Positions 42,701 through 50,375 of a DNA stretch of 64,000 nt are shown here, piece by piece. How positions within the stretch are numbered: the first letter of the stretch is position 1; each line of letters opens with the position of its first letter. The DNA lies in NCBI RefSeq assembly GCF_001982635.1, contig NZ_MKFI01000006.1:1-64000 (forward strand). Reading direction: 5' to 3'. The DNA is from Bradyrhizobium mercantei. Lineage in GTDB: Bacteria; Pseudomonadota; Alphaproteobacteria; Rhizobiales; Xanthobacteraceae. Made by a program: the position numbers and the translations under genes. The notes below the pieces were generated by a model that saw only the letters and a program-made list of their open reading frames with translations, did not search any database and was not told the DNA's origin.

Positions 42701-43307
42701 CAAGGAATTCCACCGCCTCGAGCAGGGGGCCCGGATCGCCCGCGGCCTTGGCCTCGGACTATCGATCGTCGAGCGGCTGGCGCGCGTGCTCAACCACCGC
42801 ATCGCGATCTCGGCCAATGTCAGCGGCGGCTCGGCATTCTCGGTCACCGTGCCGGTCGCGACCGCGGTGAACCATACCGCGGCCGTCACCAGCGCCACGC
42901 CGCTGTCGAAGACGCCGATGAGCGGCTCGCTGATCGTCTGCATCGAGAACGATCCCGCGATTCTCGACGGCATGAAGACGCTGCTGACGGCGTGGGACGC
43001 CGAGGTGATCGCGGTGCTCGATGCCGACGGCGCGATCAGCGCGATCGAGGCCGCCGGCGGCCGCGTCACCGGCGTGCTGGTCGACTATCATCTCGACCGC
43101 GGCAACGGCGTCGCCGCGATCCGCGAGATCCGCCGCCGCTTCGGCGACAACATCCCGGCGATCCTGATCACCGCCGACCGCAGCCCCGCGGTGCGGGCCG
43201 CCGCGCGCGAGGAAAATATCGCCGTGCTGAACAAGCCGGTCAAACCCGCCTCGCTGCGCGCATTGCTCGGGCAGTGGCGGACGCAGCAGATGGTGGCGGC
43301 GGAGTGA
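39798..43307 (+). CDS. Hybrid histidine kinase with sodium/solute-symporter sensor domain (CrbS/MxtR type)
   Basis: A 1169-residue membrane sensor. The N-terminal 500 or so residues have about 13 membrane helices of the solute:sodium symporter fold (YPLSLAIYCTSWTFFGSVGF, ITSIADFIAARYGKSQAVAA, LPRQFHVSVVENSTPAEVTR). A PAS-like domain follows (about residues 640-760: LNHVRQGIAVFDADLQLICS), then a coiled coil, the HisKA box AAASHDILQPLNAARLYVTS (His about residue 813), an ATPase domain with FISNAIKYTPRG and GLGLGLSIVERLA, and a C-terminal receiver domain with its Asp in GVLVDYHLDRG. This is the layout of Vibrio CrbS and Pseudomonas MxtR, which govern acetate use. AGGAG lies 11 bases before ATG 39798. 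The likely partner response regulator is at 44868-45542. Confidence 0.92.
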   Translation: MLHDWGVIATAFAYIGLLFFIASRGDRTPAGERGRASHWIYPLSLAIYCTSWTFFGSVGFATRTSIDFLAIYVGPIVMVGLCTPLLRRVIALAKSQNITSIADFIAARYGKSQAVAATVALIAIIGSVPYIALQLKAMASSLETILSEDQAFSKIPVIGDIALMVTLAMAVFAVLFGTRHTDATEHQHGLILAIAAESIVKLVAFIAAGAFVTFWMFSPVELYERALKTPEAVRAIEYVPSIGNFLIMTLLSFCAVMLLPRQFHVSVVENSTPAEVTRARWLFPLYLIAINIFVIPIAIAGLVIFPFGAVDADMFVLALPIEGNSQLLSLAVFVGGLSAATAMVIVECVALSIMVSNDIVLPLVLPRSDDARAGQKDFGDFLLKARRFSIFAIMVLAYFYYRALGNTQLVAIGLLSFAAITQLAPAFFGGLFWRRATARGAMAGMLVGFATWLYTLFIPSFLENSTAGLMLLQHGPFGIEALRPQALFGADLPPLLHGVLWSLALNILTYVLFSLARAPSAIELLQADVFVPNALAPIAPSFRRWRTTVTVQDIESTVTQYLGPDRTREAFASFAVDRNIVLLAAAPADFELLQHAERLIASSIGAASSRLVMSLLLQRRTVSAKAALKLLDDSHAALHFNREILQTALNHVRQGIAVFDADLQLICSNRQFSELLGLPPHLVQLGIPLPEILEFMGAISPPVAGDGDSLLQARLRAYTTEGEPYLERFTDRHLVIEVRTNRMPGGSLVITFSDVTPSFEAAEALERANATLEKRVRDRTEELTRLNSELALAKGVAEDANASKTRFLAAASHDILQPLNAARLYVTSLVERQNGGEDSRLVENIDDSLEAIEDILGALLDISRLDAGAMTPAITSFRMADLMRSLEIEFMPIARDKGLDLRFVACSLPVESDRSLLRRLLQNFISNAIKYTPRGRVLIGCRRRGDKLQIGIFDTGVGIPVQKRGEIFKEFHRLEQGARIARGLGLGLSIVERLARVLNHRIAISANVSGGSAFSVTVPVATAVNHTAAVTSATPLSKTPMSGSLIVCIENDPAILDGMKTLLTAWDAEVIAVLDADGAISAIEAAGGRVTGVLVDYHLDRGNGVAAIREIRRRFGDNIPAILITADRSPAVRAAAREENIAVLNKPVKPASLRALLGQWRTQQMVAAE

Positions 43308-43493
43308 GCATCTGAAGAAAGACGTGGATGGCCGGGACAAGCCCGGCCATGGCTCGCGGAAACGTCAGCCCCAGAGTTTGCGGACGTCGTATGCGATTGC
43401 CCTGCCCGCAAGCGGGAGAGGTGAAGCGAGCATGTGGTGTGGCCGTCTCAACCAGAAACCACATGCTCCAGCGCAAGATCATCAAGCGACGGT

Positions 43494-44672
43494 TTAGTTC
43501 GGCCCCATTCTGGCCGACGCAGGGTGCCCTGGCACCTGAAACCGCTTGCCTGTGTCGGTGACGTTCGTTCCGTCGACCTTGAGGACCGAGAAGTCCTGGT
43601 TGAGGTAGTTCCCGACCAGGATGTATTTTCCGTCAGGCGTGAACACCGCGGCCTCCGGCAGTCCGCCGACTTCGATATCTCCGGTCTTGGTCACTTTCTT
43701 GCCGTCGATCTTCAGGACCGAGACGCTGCCGTTCTTCTCGTGGAAGAACGCATTCTTCATGTTCGAGCCGCGCAGGATCACAGAGACTGCGAGATCCCCC
43801 TTCGGACTGATGGCAAGCCCCTCCGGTCCATCGCCGACTACCACGCGATCGATGATGCGCGGCGGCTTCGCTTCGAGATCGATGACGCTTGTCGTGTCGA
43901 CGCTGCCGTCCGACGCGCCCGCGTTGCCATTGTCCGACGTCAACGCGATCTTGCCGTTCGGGGTCACTGCGACGTTGTAAGGCCATTGACCGGCCGGCAG
44001 GTCTATCTTGGTGTAGGTGACCTTGTCGCCGGCGATATCGAGCACCGATATCTTGTGCGCGGGAAAACGCACAGCCAGCGCGTGCTTGCCGTCTGGCGCG
44101 AACGCGACATGCGCGACGCTGTCAGGCATCGATAGCGTGTCGGTGATCTTGACGTCAGTGCCGTTGACCGAAAGTACGCTGATCGAGTTGTCCCCGCGGT
44201 TGGCCACCAACGCCATCTTGCCGTCGGGACTGAAGCTCAACCCTGATGGCTGCTTTCCGCCAGTAATGGTCGCCGCCAGCTTGGGCGGGGTCGTCTTGAG
44301 ATCGATCACATAAATCTTGTTGTCCGGCACCTGCTTCAGAGCGTCGCCCTCCTTGACCACGTCGACCGAATCCGCGACCAGCGCCACTGTTCCGGTCGGA
44401 TCGATAGCGACGTTGACCGGGGGACCGACCACTGAGTTCTTCAATGGGAGAGAAGCCGCAATCTTCGGGTTCTCGGGATCGGCGAGATCGACGATCAGCA
44501 CTTGATCCTTGCCGGACGCTGACAACACCGGCTTGCCGTCGTCGTCCCACAACAGTTTCTCGTCCAGGCCGACGATCATCAGCGGCTTGGCCTGAACGCA
44601 ATTGAAAGCGCCGGCACCGAGAAGGATTGCCGCAGCCAGAGACAATCCGGCGACACGAGTTGCAGAGATCAT
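43494..44672 (-). CDS. YncE-like secreted beta-propeller protein
   Basis: A 392-residue protein with a signal peptide (VAGLSLAAAILLGAGAFNCV, cleavage near AQA/QAK, about residue 27) and repeated blades of the YncE/YVTN type: NVAIDPTGTVALVAD, GLSFSPDGKMALVANRGDNS, HVAFAPDGKHALAVRF, NVAVTPNGKIALTSDNGN, GLAISPKGDLAVSV, AAVFTPDGKYILVGNY. Each carries the 'PDGK-A-V' turn, giving six or seven blades. Such periplasmic propellers bind partners or DNA; the role here is unknown. ATG 44672 has GGGGAGAACG before it. GC is a little lower than in the flanking genes. It separates the kinase and response-regulator genes. Confidence 0.88.
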   Translation of the reverse strand: MISATRVAGLSLAAAILLGAGAFNCVQAKPLMIVGLDEKLLWDDDGKPVLSASGKDQVLIVDLADPENPKIAASLPLKNSVVGPPVNVAIDPTGTVALVADSVDVVKEGDALKQVPDNKIYVIDLKTTPPKLAATITGGKQPSGLSFSPDGKMALVANRGDNSISVLSVNGTDVKITDTLSMPDSVAHVAFAPDGKHALAVRFPAHKISVLDIAGDKVTYTKIDLPAGQWPYNVAVTPNGKIALTSDNGNAGASDGSVDTTSVIDLEAKPPRIIDRVVVGDGPEGLAISPKGDLAVSVILRGSNMKNAFFHEKNGSVSVLKIDGKKVTKTGDIEVGGLPEAAVFTPDGKYILVGNYLNQDFSVLKVDGTNVTDTGKRFQVPGHPASARMGPN

Positions 44673-44867
44673 AGCGTTCTCCCCAAAAGCAAACGGCCTC
44701 TCACGGGCCGATGCCGGGCAGGATACTCGGTTTTCGACCAACGCACACTTCAGGTGGAGAGCTGGATGACGTCGCGGACGCCTGCCATCGGACGCGCATT
44801 CGCGCCGCCCGTTGACCCGCAATGCCGAGGTTCGAGCCCGGCAATCGCAGTTGGAGCTGACCGGGAC

Positions 44868-45542
44868 CTAAGTCGGCGGCGTGCCCTGGCGCCATTGGCC
44901 GCCGGCGATCTTGGCGGCGGCGATCACGGCCTGGGTGCGGCTTTCGACGCCGAGCTTCTGCAGGATGGCCGAGACATGAGCCTTGATGGTCGCTTCGGAG
45001 ACGCCGAGCTCATAGGCGATCTGCTTGTTGAGCAGCCCCTCGGACAGCATCATCAGCACCCGCACCTGCTGCGGGGTCAGCGTCACCAGGCGGTCGCGCA
45101 GCCGGGTCATGTCGGGATCGCCGGCAGCCGACAGATCGGTGTCCGGCGGAACCCAGACGTCGCCCTCCATCACCTTCATGATGGCATCGCGCAGCGTCTC
45201 GACGCCGAAGCGCTTGGGGATGAAACCGGAGGCGCCGAAATCGAGCGACCGGCGGATGGTTCCGACATCGTCGCTGGCGGAGACGATCACGACCGGAATC
45301 GCCGGATATTGCGCCCGCAGATAGATCAGGCCGGAAAAGCCGCTGATCCCCGGCATGCTCAGATCGAGCAGGATCAGGTCGACCTCGGTGTCCCGTTCCA
45401 GCAGCGCGGTCAAATCCTCGAACGATCCGGCCTCGCTGATCGTGGCCGAACTCACGACGCTCGACACCGCCTGGCGCAACGCATCGCGGAACAGCGGATG
45501 GTCGTCGGCGATGACAAGATGAGTATTGGCAGTAGCAGTCAT
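44868..45542 (-). CDS. LuxR/NarL-type response regulator (CrbR/ErdR type)
   Basis: A 224-residue two-domain regulator. The receiver domain has the acidic pair in HLVIADDHPLFRDALRQAV, the phosphorylated Asp in LILLDLSMPGISG (about residue 58), the Thr/Ser in VVIVSASDD and the Lys in ASGFIPKRFG. The C-terminal LuxR helix-turn-helix reads LTPQQVRVLMMLSEGLLNKQ, then IAYELGVSEATIKAHVSAIL. It resembles CrbR and ErdR, the partners of symporter-type hybrid kinases, and such a kinase is encoded 1.6 kb away. It is divergent from the MHS symporter gene at 45857 and may control it. ATG 45542 starts the receiver fold; the ribosome-binding site is modest. Confidence 0.92.
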   Translation of the reverse strand: MTATANTHLVIADDHPLFRDALRQAVSSVVSSATISEAGSFEDLTALLERDTEVDLILLDLSMPGISGFSGLIYLRAQYPAIPVVIVSASDDVGTIRRSLDFGASGFIPKRFGVETLRDAIMKVMEGDVWVPPDTDLSAAGDPDMTRLRDRLVTLTPQQVRVLMMLSEGLLNKQIAYELGVSEATIKAHVSAILQKLGVESRTQAVIAAAKIAGGQWRQGTPPT

Positions 45543-45856
45543 CTCAGTCCCACTAGCGGATTTCAGCAAACCCGCGCGGTTCGGTTTTGGCCCGCGCGGC
45601 AGTATCACGCAAGTGCTTGATAATACCAGATGCCAACGCAGTTAACCCGCTCAGCTTGTGCGCCGCAATAGACGCAGGCCGGGGCGTTCCACCCCGGCCT
45701 CACCTCTCAAGATAAGTTCGACCGTGCAAAAGCCAAAAGTCTTATTGGGGCGGGTTTCACTGCGATGTTACCCTTAATTCAAGCTTGAGGCTCATTCGAG
45801 CCTAACCCGCCAGGCGGGGCGAGCATGGCAGCAACAACTCGGGGGGAGCTATCCAG
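45543..45856. other. Divergent control region between the response regulator and symporter genes
   Basis: A 314-bp non-coding region with a 9-bp perfect hairpin AGGCCGGGG (45676-45684) / CCCCGGCCT (45692-45700), loop CGTTCCA, and AT-richer sequence around 45720-45785. The hairpin has no T run after it on either strand, so it is not a plain terminator. Promoters for both divergent genes should lie here; I cannot place them firmly. Confidence 0.5.
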
Positions 45857-47521
45857 ATGTCCACTATGACTGCAACTTCGGCGCGGCCCGCCGGCATGAC
45901 CAAGGATGAACGGTTCGTCATCCTCGCGTCGTCGCTCGGCACCGTGTTCGAGTGGTACGACTTCTATCTCTACGGTTCGCTGGCCGGCATCATCGGCGCG
46001 CAGTTCTTCTCCGACTATCCGCCGGCGACCCGCGACATCTTCGCGTTGCTGGCCTTCGCCGCGGGCTTCCTGGTTCGCCCGTTCGGCGCGATCGTGTTCG
46101 GCCGGGTCGGCGACATCGTCGGCCGCAAATACACCTTCCTCGTCACCATCCTGATCATGGGCCTGTCGACCTTCATCGTCGGCCTGTTGCCCAACGCCAA
46201 GACCATCGGCATCGCGGCGCCGATCATCCTGATCTCGCTCCGCCTGCTGCAAGGCCTCGCGCTCGGCGGCGAATATGGCGGTGCCGCGACCTACGTCGCC
46301 GAGCATGCACCGCCCGGCAAGCGTGGCTACTACACCTCGTTCATCCAGACCACGGCAACGCTCGGACTGTTCCTGTCGCTGCTGGTGATCCTGTTCACCC
46401 GCACCATCACCGGCGAGAAGGACTTCGCGGAATGGGGCTGGCGCATTCCGTTCCTGGTGTCGGTGCTGCTGCTCGGCATTTCGGTCTGGATCCGTCTGCG
46501 GCTGAACGAGTCGCCGGTGTTCCAGCGGATGAAGGAGGAAGGCAAGACCTCCAAGGCGCCGCTGACCGAAGCCTTCGCGACCTGGAGCAACGCCAAGATC
46601 GTGATCCTCGCGCTGCTCGGCCTGACCATGGGCCAGGCGGTGATCTGGTACACGGGTCAGTTCTACGCGCTGTTCTTCCTGCAATCGATCCTCAAGGTCG
46701 ACGGCTACACCGCCAACCTCCTGATCGCCTGGTCGCTGTTGCTCGGCACCGGCTTCTTCCTGGTGTTCGGCGCCCTGTCCGACCGGATCGGCCGCAAGCC
46801 GATCATCCTGGCAGGCTGCCTGATCGGCGCACTCACCCTGTTCCCGATCTTCAAGATGATCACGACCAACGCCAACCCGGCACTGGAGAAGGCCTATGAG
46901 ACGGTCAAGGTGCAGGTGGTGGCCGATCCCGCCGGCTGCGGCGATCTGTTCAACCCGGTCGGCACCCGCGTCTTCACGGCGCCTTGCGACACCGCCCGCG
47001 CCTTCCTTGCCCAGTCGTCGGTGAAATACTCCACCGTGCCGGGCCCGGCCGGCTCGCCGGTGAAGATCATGGTCAACGACAAGGAAGTGCCGTACGCGGA
47101 CGCCAAGACGTCGAACCCCGCGATCACAGCGGCGGTCCAGGCGGCAGGCTATCCGAAGGCGGGTGACGCCGGCATCGTGAAGATGTCGAACCCGTTCGAC
47201 GTGTTCCGTCCGCAGGTGGCGTCGGTCATCGGCCTGCTGTTCGTCCTGGTGCTCTACGTCACCATGGTCTACGGCCCGATCGCCGCCATGCTGGTCGAAC
47301 TGTTCCCGACCCGCATTCGCTACACCTCGATGTCGCTGCCCTATCACATCGGCAACGGCTGGTTCGGTGGCCTGCTCCCGGCGACCGCGTTCGCAATCAC
47401 CGCATCGACCGGCGATATCTACTCCGGTCTCTGGTATCCGGTCATCTTCGCGGCGATCACCGTCGTGGTCGGCGCGCTGTTTATCCCGGAAACCAAGGAC
47501 GTCGACATCACCAAGACCTGA
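45857..47521 (+). CDS. MHS-family (metabolite:H+ symporter) MFS transporter
   Basis: A 554-residue symporter of the sugar-porter-like MHS branch. Family signs are SLGTVFEWYDFYLYGSLAG at the N-terminus, VFGRVGDIVGRKYTFL (motif A), LRLLQGLALGGEYGGAATYV, EHAPPGKRGYYTSFIQ and the C-terminal ELFPTRIRYTSMSLPYHIGN. Twelve helices are expected. Between the halves, after about residue 340, there is an unusual hydrophilic insertion of roughly 100 residues with two Cys (ADPAGCGDLFNPVGTRVFTA, then CDTARAFL). Substrates of relatives are proline, citrate, ketoglutarate, shikimate and other carboxylates; here perhaps a small carboxylate, given the CrbS/CrbR-like pair nearby. GGGGGGAGC before ATG 45857. Confidence 0.92.
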   Translation: MSTMTATSARPAGMTKDERFVILASSLGTVFEWYDFYLYGSLAGIIGAQFFSDYPPATRDIFALLAFAAGFLVRPFGAIVFGRVGDIVGRKYTFLVTILIMGLSTFIVGLLPNAKTIGIAAPIILISLRLLQGLALGGEYGGAATYVAEHAPPGKRGYYTSFIQTTATLGLFLSLLVILFTRTITGEKDFAEWGWRIPFLVSVLLLGISVWIRLRLNESPVFQRMKEEGKTSKAPLTEAFATWSNAKIVILALLGLTMGQAVIWYTGQFYALFFLQSILKVDGYTANLLIAWSLLLGTGFFLVFGALSDRIGRKPIILAGCLIGALTLFPIFKMITTNANPALEKAYETVKVQVVADPAGCGDLFNPVGTRVFTAPCDTARAFLAQSSVKYSTVPGPAGSPVKIMVNDKEVPYADAKTSNPAITAAVQAAGYPKAGDAGIVKMSNPFDVFRPQVASVIGLLFVLVLYVTMVYGPIAAMLVELFPTRIRYTSMSLPYHIGNGWFGGLLPATAFAITASTGDIYSGLWYPVIFAAITVVVGALFIPETKDVDITKT

Positions 47522-47545
47522 GCCGTCGACGTTTCGAACCACATG

Positions 47546-47581
47546 CATCGGCCGCGGAGCGATCCGCGGCCGATGTCGTTT
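47546..47581 (+). terminator. Intrinsic terminator of the MHS transporter gene
   Basis: A 13-bp perfect stem (CATCGGCCGCGGA at 47546-47558, TCCGCGGCCGATG at 47563-47575), GCGA loop, followed by tcgtttt, 25 bp past the stop. Confidence 0.88.
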
Positions 47582-47637
47582 TGGAAGCCAGGCCTTAAAG
47601 CGCGATGAGCTTAGGTTGAACCGGATCGGCAGCGGAG

Positions 47638-47805
47638 CTTCACCTCTCCCTTGGGAGAGGTCGGCGCACTCGGATCGGCGCTTTGCGCCGTCCGAGCACA
47701 GGCTCCGCGCCGGGTGAGGGGTTACGGCTCTCGTTGGAGCTAAAGTCCCCTCACCCGATTTGCTTCGCAAATCGACCTCTCCCCAATGGGGAGAGGTGAA
47801 GCGAG
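47638..47805. repeat. Intergenic repeat related to family B
   Basis: Outer arms cttcacctctcccttggg (47638) and ggggagaggtgaag (ending 47805) are inverse; inside are ctccgcgccgggtgagggg and its partner cccctcacccgatttgcttc. The 3' arm recurs at about 43414-43436 beside the kinase gene as a half element. With the terminator it fills the 330-bp gap before yjbQ. Confidence 0.65.
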
Positions 47806-47854
47806 CGCGCGGCCAAAGCGACTCGATCTAAACTCATCTGCTCTGGAAGACGCG

Positions 47855-48328
47855 TCAGCGCGTGGCGCCGATGAATTGCAGCACGATCTCGCGCCGGTGC
47901 GGGCGGGCGCGATGCTCGATCAGGTAGATGCCCTGCCAGGTGCCGAGCGCCATCCCGCCATCGAGTACCGGGACCTGCAACGAGGTCGAAGTCAGCATGG
48001 TCTTGATATGCGCCGGCATGTCATCTGGACCTTCGGTGTCGTGCCGCCAGCCGCCGTCCTCGGGCGCGGTGCGATCGAGTGCCGTCATCAGGTCGACCAG
48101 CACCGCCGGATCGGCATTCTCCTGGATCGTCAGCGAGGCCGAGGTGTGACGGATGAACAGCGTCACCGCGCCCTCGCCGGCACGCACCTCGCGCAGGAAT
48201 TTTGCGACCTCGCGCGTGATGTCAGTAAAGCCGGCGCCCTGCGTCTCGACGGTCAATCGCGACGACACGATGCTGGTTGGCGCGATGGAGGATGGCGCCG
48301 AGCGGGACGTTGTTCTTGGTGAGGTCAT
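47855..48328 (-). CDS. YjbQ / UPF0047 family protein
   Basis: A 157-residue protein of the YjbQ family, with the conserved HTSASLTIQENADPAVLVDL, WRHDTEGPDDMPAHIKTML and LGTWQGIYLIEHR blocks. The family forms trimers and has been linked to a weak thiamine-phosphate synthase activity; its physiological role is unclear. The N-terminal 20 residues (MTSPRTTSRSAPSSI) are Ser/Thr-rich and variable, so the true start could be further in. It is followed downstream by a repeat and preceded by a family A repeat. Confidence 0.92.
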   Translation of the reverse strand: MTSPRTTSRSAPSSIAPTSIVSSRLTVETQGAGFTDITREVAKFLREVRAGEGAVTLFIRHTSASLTIQENADPAVLVDLMTALDRTAPEDGGWRHDTEGPDDMPAHIKTMLTSTSLQVPVLDGGMALGTWQGIYLIEHRARPHRREIVLQFIGATR

Positions 48329-48345
48329 CTAAGCATTCTCAACGC

Positions 48346-48470
48346 GTCGCCCCGGCGAAGGCCGGGACCCATACTCCGCGGCCCCTCAAGTTCGAAAGAC
48401 TCGGAGTTGATGTCTTTCATAACCAATACGCTTCGGTGGTTATGGGTCCCGGCCTTCGCCGGGACGACGC
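48346..48470. repeat. Palindromic intergenic repeat, family A, copy 2
   Basis: Arms gtcgccccggcgaaggccgg with gacccata (48346-48373) and ggttatgggtcc with cggccttcgccgggacgacg (48437-48470) form the same long hairpin as at 27517, around about 60 bp. It lies between yjbQ and the next gene. Confidence 0.8.
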
Positions 48471-48492
48471 TGTGGATATTGCAAACGCCGCC

Positions 48493-49002
48493 TCAAATCT
48501 TGCCGCCGTTGACGTCGCGCTGCACGCGGTTGGCCATCTCGATCAGCCGCCGCCAGGCCCGCTCCAGAAACGACATCATGCGATCCATGTCGCGGTCGCT
48601 CGGCAGCGGGATCTCGATCTTGCGCTCGCCTTCGGCGACCTTCGGCTCCGGCTTCTTCAGCTGGTCCGACTTCGGCAATGCCTCGTCGGTCTTGGCCGAC
48701 GGCCCGCGCGCGGCAAGTTCGCCCTTCAGCTTGTCATTGTCGGCTTGCAGGCGCCCGATCTCGGCATCCAGCGCCGCGCGCTCGTCGGGCACCATGTAGC
48801 AGGCCCAGCCGGCACTGGAATTGGTGCAGGTCGACACCGCGCCCGTGCGGGTGTCGAGCCGCAGGAAGCCGTCGCCGGCCGGAGACAGCGCGTAGCGGCC
48901 ATTCTCGGTGTCGGGCGCCGCTTGCGCCATTGCCGCGCCGCCCGAGATCAGGACGGCAGCAATTGCGATCGACAATCTCGGCGACGACATCGCGATGGGC
49001 AT
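48493..49002 (-). CDS. Exported protein of unknown function with coiled coil
   Basis: A 169-residue protein with a signal peptide (SIAIAAVLISGGAAMAQAAP, cut near residue 28) and then NGRYALSPAGDGFLRLDTRT followed by GAVSTCTNSSAGWACYMV, a two-cysteine motif I have seen in other Bradyrhizobiaceae exported proteins of unknown role. A short Leu/Asp coiled coil (ERAALDAEIGRLQADNDKLK) and a charged tail with DRMMSFLERAWRRLIEMANR complete it. GGCGGAG lies seven bases before ATG 49002. No function can be assigned. Confidence 0.8.
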   Translation of the reverse strand: MPIAMSSPRLSIAIAAVLISGGAAMAQAAPDTENGRYALSPAGDGFLRLDTRTGAVSTCTNSSAGWACYMVPDERAALDAEIGRLQADNDKLKGELAARGPSAKTDEALPKSDQLKKPEPKVAEGERKIEIPLPSDRDMDRMMSFLERAWRRLIEMANRVQRDVNGGKI

Positions 49003-49033
49003 GGCTTGCTCCGCCTCAACCTGATCCCTGCCC

Positions 49034-49657
49034 CTACTCCACAGAGCTATAGGGCTTGCGGCCTGACTTCAACGCGTCCTCGAGCAATTCGATCCGGTCC
49101 TGCCCCCAGAACACCTCGCCGTCCAGCACATATCCGGGCGAGCCGAATACGTCGGCGTCCAATGCGTCCTGGCGGTTCTGCTCATAGGCCGCGCTGATCG
49201 CGTCGCTGCCCGAGCGCTCCACCAGCTGCCGGCCCGGCAAACCGGCATCATCGGCGAGCTTCTCCAGCGTCGCGGGATCGGCAAGGTTGAGCTGCTGCTC
49301 CCACACCGCGGGATAGGCGCGTTGCAAAAACGGCTCGGGATCGAGACCCGCCTCGAGCAGCGCGATCACGACGCCATCGGCGAGCCGCCCGTTGAACGGC
49401 CAGTTGGCCGGCTGCAGGTGAAAATTCAGCCCGCGCTTGTCGCGCCAGCGCTGCAACTCGATCATCCGGTAGCGTTGCCGCACCGGATGGCGCTTGGCGA
49501 GCGGCAGCCCGCCAGTCTCCGAGAACAGATCGACCAGCAGCACGGGCCGATAATTTACCGTGAGATCGTAAGTGCTTACGAGCCGGACGAAGGGCTTGTG
49601 GCCGATATAGGCCCAGGGTGATTGCAGCGAGAAGTAGTAGTCGATCTGGCGCGACAT
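49034..49657 (-). CDS. 2-hydroxychromene-2-carboxylate isomerase (DsbA-fold, GST kappa-like)
   Basis: A 207-residue DsbA-family protein of the HCCA isomerase/GST-kappa group. YYFSLQSPWAYIGHKPFVRL carries the Ser that replaces the DsbA active-site Cys and binds glutathione. Later blocks are LARRHPV-like (here LAKRHPVRQRYRMIELQRWR) and the C-terminal VFGSPGYVLDGEVFWGQDRI. The enzyme isomerises 2-hydroxychromene-2-carboxylate in naphthalene breakdown; many homologues act on other compounds, so the substrate is open. The frame is open to 49741, but ATG 49657 begins the fold. Confidence 0.88.
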   Translation of the reverse strand: MSRQIDYYFSLQSPWAYIGHKPFVRLVSTYDLTVNYRPVLLVDLFSETGGLPLAKRHPVRQRYRMIELQRWRDKRGLNFHLQPANWPFNGRLADGVVIALLEAGLDPEPFLQRAYPAVWEQQLNLADPATLEKLADDAGLPGRQLVERSGSDAISAAYEQNRQDALDADVFGSPGYVLDGEVFWGQDRIELLEDALKSGRKPYSSVE

Positions 49658-49932
49658 GCGGAACCTTGACTGCATAAGAGGACGGGACTTTCGGTGATCC
49701 CAGCAGAGCGGGAAAAGCCACGCAACAGCGCGCAATGTCACGCAAGCTGTTGCACTGCGATCACTGCGTCACTCTGACCTTGAATATCTCCAAATAAAAC
49801 CAGCAGAATCAAAGCAATAAGCGGTGACGACGCAATCTTGACTTGATTAGACGCGGTAAGTATGGTCCGCGCGGCTTTTGACGGGGACGGGCGCAATTTC
49901 CATCATCCGCGGCATCGGTTAGTGTTTGCAGC

Positions 49933-50304
49933 ATGGCTGGAAACACCAACGACGGCGCAAATGGAAGTCGCGATCAATCGTCGCCTGACGAAGCTGCGCT
50001 TTCCGCAAGGCTCGGAAGTCTCGATCATCGGTTGTCAGAAATTCGCGACAGCCGCAGGAGCAAGACTGATCAATCCGGTACTGAAAGCGGGGACAGTGCC
50101 GCCAGAGCTTCGGCGATGGCGCTCGGTTTTCGTCTTTCCTCGGAGCTGATCGCGGGCGTTGCCGTCGGAGCGGCGATTGGCTGGGGGGTCGACCATTGGC
50201 TGTCGACGTCGCCATTCGGATTCATCGTGTTAACGCTGCTCGGCTTCGTCGCCGGGGTGGTCAACGTGGTGAGGTCCGCGGGCGTAGCCTCGGGCAAGCG
50301 TTGA
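49933..50304 (+). CDS. atpI: ATP synthase assembly protein AtpI
   Basis: A 123-residue protein with a hydrophilic, variable first half and two membrane helices (LSSELIAGVAVGAAIGWGVD and FGFIVLTLLGFVAGVVNVVR). AtpI helps assemble the c-ring of the F0 sector. It is the first gene of the F0 operon, as in other alphaproteobacteria; the preceding 275 bp should contain the operon promoter. Its coding frame starts at ATG 49933 (MAGNTNDGANG). Confidence 0.9.
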   Translation: MAGNTNDGANGSRDQSSPDEAALSARLGSLDHRLSEIRDSRRSKTDQSGTESGDSAARASAMALGFRLSSELIAGVAVGAAIGWGVDHWLSTSPFGFIVLTLLGFVAGVVNVVRSAGVASGKR

Positions 50305-50375
50305 GCGCTGGCGGAAGTCACGACATTTGAAATTCGATAACCGGCACGACGGCCGGTGGACCAAGAGCCGCGCGG

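Noticed and set aside
40449..42713. 754-codon minus-strand frame opposite the hybrid kinase gene
   Set aside because: Shadow of the kinase coding sequence with Arg/Gln/His-rich, domain-free translation.
43320..43440. Hairpin ATGGCCGGG/CCCGGCCAT (43327-43349) as terminator of the kinase gene
   Set aside because: No T run follows and it is joined to a half copy of the family-B-like arm, so it is more likely repeat DNA.
45779..47770. 663-codon minus-strand frame opposite the MHS symporter gene
   Set aside because: Shadow frame created by GC-rich codons; no domain, and it runs through the terminator and repeat.
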